A stretch of 25,706 nucleotides of DNA. Origin: Trachelipus rathkii. Its lineage: Eukaryota > Arthropoda > Malacostraca > Isopoda > Trachelipodidae. Positions 21,373 through 25,706 of this stretch are shown piece by piece. Location: positions 1-25,706 of the forward strand of contig JABUQX010018415.1 in NCBI GenBank assembly GCA_015478945.1. The letters are read 5' to 3'. A program made the translations under genes and the position numbers. The notes below the pieces were generated by a model, which searched no databases, was not told where the DNA came from, and saw only the letters and a program-made list of their open reading frames with translations. Every line of letters begins with the position of its first letter. The stretch's first letter is position 1.

Positions 21373-21403
21373 CTAAAGAGGTCTCGCGTGTCGCGTTGCG
21401 AAA
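21373..21403 (+). ncRNA. Decayed hammerhead-like core in element C tail
   Basis: The counterpart of the element B motif: CTAAAGA (21373-21379) in place of CTGAAGA, then GGTCTCGCGTGTCGCGTTGC and GAAA (21400-21403). The change at the invariant core G and the altered stem predict an inactive relic. Confidence 0.4.
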
Positions 21404-21542
21404 AATAGCTTCCTTTTTAAAATTATTTCATTAAAAAAAAAAGTGCCTTTAACAATGTTTTAAATTTGGAGAACCATTTTGTAATAAAAATATTGTGACA
21501 GTAAAACATAATACTAAAAAAGAACCAAGGGCTTCCTCTCTA

Positions 21543-21800
21543 AAGATATATATATAGCTAATAATTTATATAATATATATATATAATTATATGATATATA
21601 ATTATAATAATATATTATATATATATATAAAATTATAAATTATATATATCTATATATATATATACTATATATATATAAATTCATAAGTATAAATATATAT
21701 ATAACTATATATATATAATAATATATATAGTATATATATACTACTATATATAATCTATAAATAATATAATATATAATATATATTATAATATAATATATCA
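21543..21800. repeat. (AT)n block right of the inverted PLE pair
   Basis: Near-pure A/T with ATATATAT runs and TAATTATA interruptions. Confidence 0.9.
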
Positions 21801-22140
21801 TAACTAATATACTATCATTAAATCAATATTTGAAAGAATTTCAGAAAGAAAGTGAACTATTCATTGTTATAAAATAAGAATACTACTTAATATTTTAACA
21901 ATTATTATTTCCTTTTCCGAATCGTTTGGTATATCAAATTCGAAATTTATGTAAAAACTCGGAAAAATTATAATGACAATTTTAATTTGAAATCATGGTA
22001 AATACCAAAAAAAAATGAACTATATTTGGATATATTTTTTATCTTGCATCAATTTATAACAAAGCAGTAATGGAATTAAAATATATTTTTTTATTGTTTG
22101 ATTAACCACTCATTATTTAGTGAAATTTACGTCTAACTCC
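21801..22140. other. AT-rich unclassified sequence
   Basis: No coding frame or repeat period. A/T-rich with short homopolymers. Confidence 0.4.
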
Positions 22141-22147
22141 CGGTAAA

Positions 22148-22232
22148 AACCCGGTTTTTCTGATTTGGCCGGGCCGGGGGCCGGGCCGGGTCCTAAAATG
22201 CCGGGTGGCGGGCCGGGCCGGGGCCGGGCCCG
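22148..22232 (+). repeat. CCGGG/GGCCGG simple-sequence island (larger copy)
   Basis: Two G/C blocks (22167-22190 and 22201-22232) of GGCCGGGCCGGG type are separated by TCCTAAAATG. Just upstream, AAAAACCCGGTTTTT is a near-perfect palindrome. The orientation of the CCGGG units matches the 19035-19067 island. Confidence 0.85.
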
Positions 22233-22475
22233 TCGGTTCCTACAATACCATATTTATTCCAGTTATGGCGATTATGGTCAATGGAGTAATGTTGTTGCCG
22301 TATTTCTAGATACATAAATATAGTTATTGTTCGGTGAATAGGATTTCAAGAGGAAATGGAAATCCGTTTAGCACAATAAATACAATAGCTTACAGACGTT
22401 TAGGAAAGTTACATTTCAAGCTGTGTAGCTTGAGACATTTACCAAGGGGAAGCACCAGATAGTTAATGACAATTA
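22233..22475. other. Unclassified sequence, no gene
   Basis: Average complexity; nothing recognised. Confidence 0.35.
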
Positions 22476-22477
22476 CA

Positions 22478-22600
22478 AAATACATATATTATTATATATT
22501 ACTATATAACTATATATAATATATAATTATTATATATATATATATAGTATATATATATATATATATATACTTATAAAATATATACAATAATATATAAGTA
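22478..22600. repeat. (AT)n block
   Basis: TATATATA runs with TTATATATTA interruptions. Confidence 0.9.
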
Positions 22601-22935
22601 GGGAAAGTCAGATAGACAAAATGAGCAAGAACTAAGATGATTTGAAGGCAAGTTTATTTAAGCCGAAAAATGTAGATAAATATGTTTAAATCTAAAATCG
22701 TCTTCAAGCTTATAATAGATTTGGTGAAATGATAATTTAATAAAATTATAGTTTAATCTTACGATTGGCAGGGTTTTATTTTACCTCAGATGAATACTTG
22801 ATTTTGCAATTGTAAAATGTTTAGTTGTTCAGCGATCGTGCGGGAAAGTTAATGTTCATCGAGAGTTGTAAGAACATTAAAACATCTCGAATTAGTAACG
22901 TAAACAGATTTAGATATAAACGCGTAATTATTTAA
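22601..22935. other. Unclassified AT-rich sequence
   Basis: No frame, RNA or repeat is recognised. Confidence 0.35.
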
Positions 22936-23060
22936 TATAATCTAATATATATATATATAAAATATTATATATATAATATATAATATATAATATTATATAT
23001 ATAATAAAATATAATAAATATATATAATATATATATAAATAATAAAATTGCAATTTATAT
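22936..23060. repeat. (AT)n block
   Basis: Near-pure A/T with ATATATATAA and TAATATATAA words. Confidence 0.9.
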
Positions 23061-23150
23061 ATCTATATTTACCTAATAATCTTTATGCATTAAGATATAG
23101 AAATACTCTATATGCTCATTTATGATTCGGTTCAAAAATGACCTCCCCTC

Positions 23151-23238
23151 CTAACCTAACCTAACCTCAACAAAAACCTAACCTAACCTAAAATACCTAA
23201 CCTAACCTAACCTAATTTAACCTTAACTTAACCTAAAA
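23151..23238 (-). repeat. Degenerate (TTAGG)n-like cluster, reverse orientation
   Basis: CCTAA units on + (TTAGG on minus) with CTTAA variants, about 15 units with small insertions such as CAACAAAAA and AATA. The orientation is opposite to the 11198-11273 cluster. It is flanked on both sides by (AT)n. Confidence 0.8.
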
Positions 23239-23274
23239 TAACGGTTTTACGCAAAATACCATTTATTTACTGTA

Positions 23275-23520
23275 TAAATATATATATATATAATATATAA
23301 TAATTATAATATATATAATATATATATATATCATATTAATTAAAATATATATATATATATATTTAATTTTCTTTTCCTTGATTTTTTTTCGTTATATATA
23401 TAATAATATTATAATATAAAACATAAATAAATATATATATATACTATATTATATATATATATCTATATATAATATAATTTATATATAATATATGATATAT
23501 ATATATATATTATTATATAC
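23275..23520. repeat. (AT)n blocks
   Basis: Two long A/T runs around a short TTTTCTTTTCCTTG spacer (23368-23390). Confidence 0.9.
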
Positions 23521-23628
23521 AAATAAATATAAGAGACTATTTATAAGTGGTTGACTCCAGGAGCGAAAACAAATAATTAATGCAAATCGTAATTTAATAA
23601 GTTTTAGGGTAAATACAAATTTTGGTAA

Positions 23629-23695
23629 ACTAACCTACCTAACCGTAGCCTAACCTAGACCTAACTAACTAACAAACTTAACCTAAATTAACACC
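23629..23695 (-). repeat. Second degenerate CCTAA cluster
   Basis: TAACCTACCTAACC, TAACCTAGACCTAACTAACT and AACTTAACCTAAATTAAC: more diverged TTAGG-type units, same orientation as the 23151 cluster. Confidence 0.65.
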
Positions 23696-23739
23696 TACAC
23701 TATAAAGGAGTGCATCACGTATAAATGTCCAATATATTA

Positions 23740-24118
23740 TATAGAATCTATATATCATATATATATATATAATATAATATATATATATATATAAATATTA
23801 TATAATATATGTATATAAATAGAATATAAATGATTGTATATGACTCAACACTATTAATAGTATCTATAAATAAAACCTAAATGAGTATATAGTACGTAAT
23901 ATAGTATATATATAATATATAAGTAATATATATATATATATATACAATAAAATATATACTATAATATATATATAGATAATAATATATATATATATATATA
24001 TAAACATTACAGGTGATCAGAAATGAAATGGTGCAGCTATATATTTAAATAAAAATCCTATATATTAATAATAAACAATATATTATATATATTATATATA
24101 TATAATATATATAGATAT
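23740..24118. repeat. (AT)n blocks with short unique spacers
   Basis: A/T runs at about 23740-23825, 23890-24002 and 24056-24118, separated by short sequences (for example ACATTACAGGTGATCAG near 24004) with no recognised identity. Confidence 0.85.
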
Positions 24119-24204
24119 AAAGTAATGTTATATCTGCCATATTTCCGTCCAGTGTCGTACAGGTTGGATCGCGTCGCGTGATTTTTTCGTCTATTCGGAC
24201 TTTC

Positions 24205-24565
24205 ATATATATATTATATATATATAATATCTAATTAATATAATATATATATATATATATATATAGTAATATATATATATATATAATATATATACTAATG
24301 TATAATTATAATATTTTATCATAATATATATATATATTAAATAATATATAATAAATATATATATATTATATATTATATATAAATATATATATAATAAAAC
24401 TAATATATATATAAATATAATATATATATATATATTATATATATATTATAATATTATAATATATATATAATATATTATATATAATAAAATATAATAAATT
24501 ATATATATATAAATATATATATTTAATATATAAATATCAATATATTATATATTATAATATATACA
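24205..24565. repeat. Long (AT)n block
   Basis: About 360 bases of near-pure A/T, preceded by a small CpG-containing spacer (24145-24200, GGATCGCGTCGCGTG). Confidence 0.9.
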
Positions 24566-24567
24566 TA

Positions 24568-24606
24568 TTGTGTGTGTGGTGTGGTGATGTGGTGCGCGCG
24601 CGTATG
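24568..24606 (+). repeat. GT/GC simple sequence
   Basis: TGTGTGTGGTGTGGTG followed by GTGGTGCGCGCGCGTATG, a short alternating purine-pyrimidine stretch. A further GTGTGTGTGTGT run lies at 24691-24704. Confidence 0.75.
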
Positions 24607-24671
24607 TAGTTGTTGTACAAATCCTACCTATTATTGCGATATAAGTATTTAAACTATATAAATATATATCT

Positions 24672-24706
<35 letters not shown>

Positions 24707-24719
24707 CTGCCCAATGTAT

Positions 24720-25706
24720 AATCTACTAAGTAACCCTCTCATTAAATATTCAATTTTTTAAGCATCAACAGAGAAAAACAAATTTTTCATCTTTTAAGCT
24801 TTACCCCTCTCAAATCGCCTTTGATCTATATATAACCGTCCAGCAATTAACTTTACCCTTAAAAAAATAACGAAAACAGCTACGCAATCTTACAAAAATT
24901 GTGGAAATTTACATTAACGAACTGTATAATGAACACATTAAGTTACATGCAATTGTTAGAAAATATTAAATCCCTACAGTATTAGCCTAGGAAGTACACA
25001 CTCCTTTAAGTACCCAAAAAAACTGGCTAAGGATGTCACCCAGGTAATCAAAAAAAGACATTATCTACTATAGTTATTCAAACCTTATAAAAATCCTACA
25101 TTGCAATTATATAATCTTTTAAAATTCTCATTATCAAATCCACGCCATGGATAATAAACCGCTGGATCCCCCACTCTGCCTGTTTATACTACACCTATAA
25201 TTTGAAACCAAACCTATCTCCCCACAAGCACAATCCATATCCACAATGAGCTTGTAAATCTACCCACACTTATTTTTTGCAAAACCAGATCCACTCAACT
25301 TCTAACCTACATTCTCATGATTTTTACCATTCCGAAACCTAGCATCATTAAAATAACCTCATAACCAATATATCCAAATATTACGACCTGAAAAGAACTG
25401 AAAAAATAGAACACTTTTATTCCACTCATTTAAGAAAATCTGATGCAAATCGAAATAACAAACATGAAATTCTTATCAAAGCCATTCATACCTTCACGAA
25501 ACCACTGAAAGCTTCCAATGTACACATGCGTCAAGGATAGCACAAAAAACCTACAATTCATCCTTAGCCAGATGGGTGTGTGAACTAAGCAAATAAGAAA
25601 ACATCCTATGATAGAACATAATTTACAACACAATAAAATAGCCCTAATACACAAATTATCTTTTAGATATCAGTTCATAGTGAAACATTTAGATCTAACT
25701 CACTGA
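24720..25706. other. A/C-rich unclassified stretch, no supported gene
   Basis: The + strand is A/C-rich, like the sense strands of elements A and C. One open stretch at about 24757-24914 includes NFSSFKLYPSQIAFDLY, faintly like the N-terminal region of PLE proteins, but no reverse transcriptase or nuclease motif follows. The 74-codon minus frame at 25430-25654 has no recognisable domain. Confidence 0.35.

Larger units (their letters stand above)
20455..21542 (+). mobile_element. Element C: old 5'-truncated PLE copy, right arm of the inverted repeat
   Basis: Read on plus across shifting frames: a degenerate motif C (Val-Asp-Gly at 20463-20471 in place of Val-Asp-Asp), SPHN, a SIHAQ-stop-YTIE block, LPFLDNLI (20564-20587), RKPT (20623-20634) with HIHWLSNHSP (20647-20676), then the linker YPEFHHKAFNKAKK (from 20784), comparable to YPNHIINKAYRKAK in element A. 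The GIY-YIG remnant follows: VYITP (from 21002), CNSC (21018-21029), VGE (21041-21049), RDLAK. Then comes a 3' tail with a decayed hammerhead-like core, ending at the AGGGCTTCCTCTCTA edge. Many frameshifts and stops show long decay. Its length and the missing N-terminal RT show 5' truncation. Confidence 0.75.

Noticed and set aside
19460..21542. DNA transposon or foldback element with long terminal inverted repeats
   Set aside because: Reverse transcriptase, thumb and GIY-YIG remnants in the right arm show the arms are retroelement copies.
25430..25654. 74-codon Cys/Ile-rich frame on minus
   Set aside because: No domain, A/T-rich surroundings, no supporting context.

Overview
The window is eukaryotic, non-coding and repeat-dominated DNA. 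I see no host protein-coding gene, no rRNA, no intact tRNA and no CRISPR array. Long (AT)n tracts, several TTAGG/CCTAA-type clusters (the arthropod telomere unit), tri- and tetranucleotide microsatellites, a B-box-bearing minisatellite and decayed retroelements point to an arthropod genome, most likely a crustacean. The group is an inference; no host gene confirms it.

Layout. 1-1.1 kb: G/T-rich sequence with no gene. 1.1-5.6 kb: (AT)n blocks around a GC-normal island (2.4-3.3 kb) with tRNA-like A boxes, and a lone Pol III B box at 5053-5063. 5.6-9.5 kb: unclassified sequence with one perfect short hairpin. 9.5-12.6 kb: a pyrimidine tract, many poly-T runs, a GC-rich island with a 77-codon open frame, a TTAGG-like cluster, and (GTCA)n and (GTA)n microsatellites. 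13.2-13.5 kb: two hairpins and a long (AT)n run.

The best-supported content is retroelement. Element A (about 13719-15895, minus strand) is a 5'-truncated Penelope-like element (PLE). It has a broken reverse transcriptase, a nearly intact GIY-YIG endonuclease module and, about 290 bases past the stop codon, a sequence matching the hammerhead ribozyme core at every conserved position. At 19460-21542 a 2.1-kb inverted repeat turns out to be two older, 5'-truncated PLE copies of another family (B on minus, C on plus) joined head to head near 20450. Each keeps a decayed hammerhead-like tail at its outer end.

Between and after these lie a structured 16-kb segment, a tandem array of 62-71 bp units with tRNA-like B boxes (17.3-17.9 kb), a 38-bp tandem array (18.5-18.8 kb), two CCGGG-type GC islands (19.04 and 22.2 kb) in otherwise AT-rich DNA, and from 21.5 to 24.6 kb a mosaic of (AT)n blocks and CCTAA clusters. 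The last kilobase is A/C-rich and unclassified.

No genes act together here as a pathway. The coherent unit is the PLE: reverse transcriptase plus GIY-YIG endonuclease for target-primed insertion, with a self-cleaving RNA motif in its terminal repeat. All copies seen are defective.
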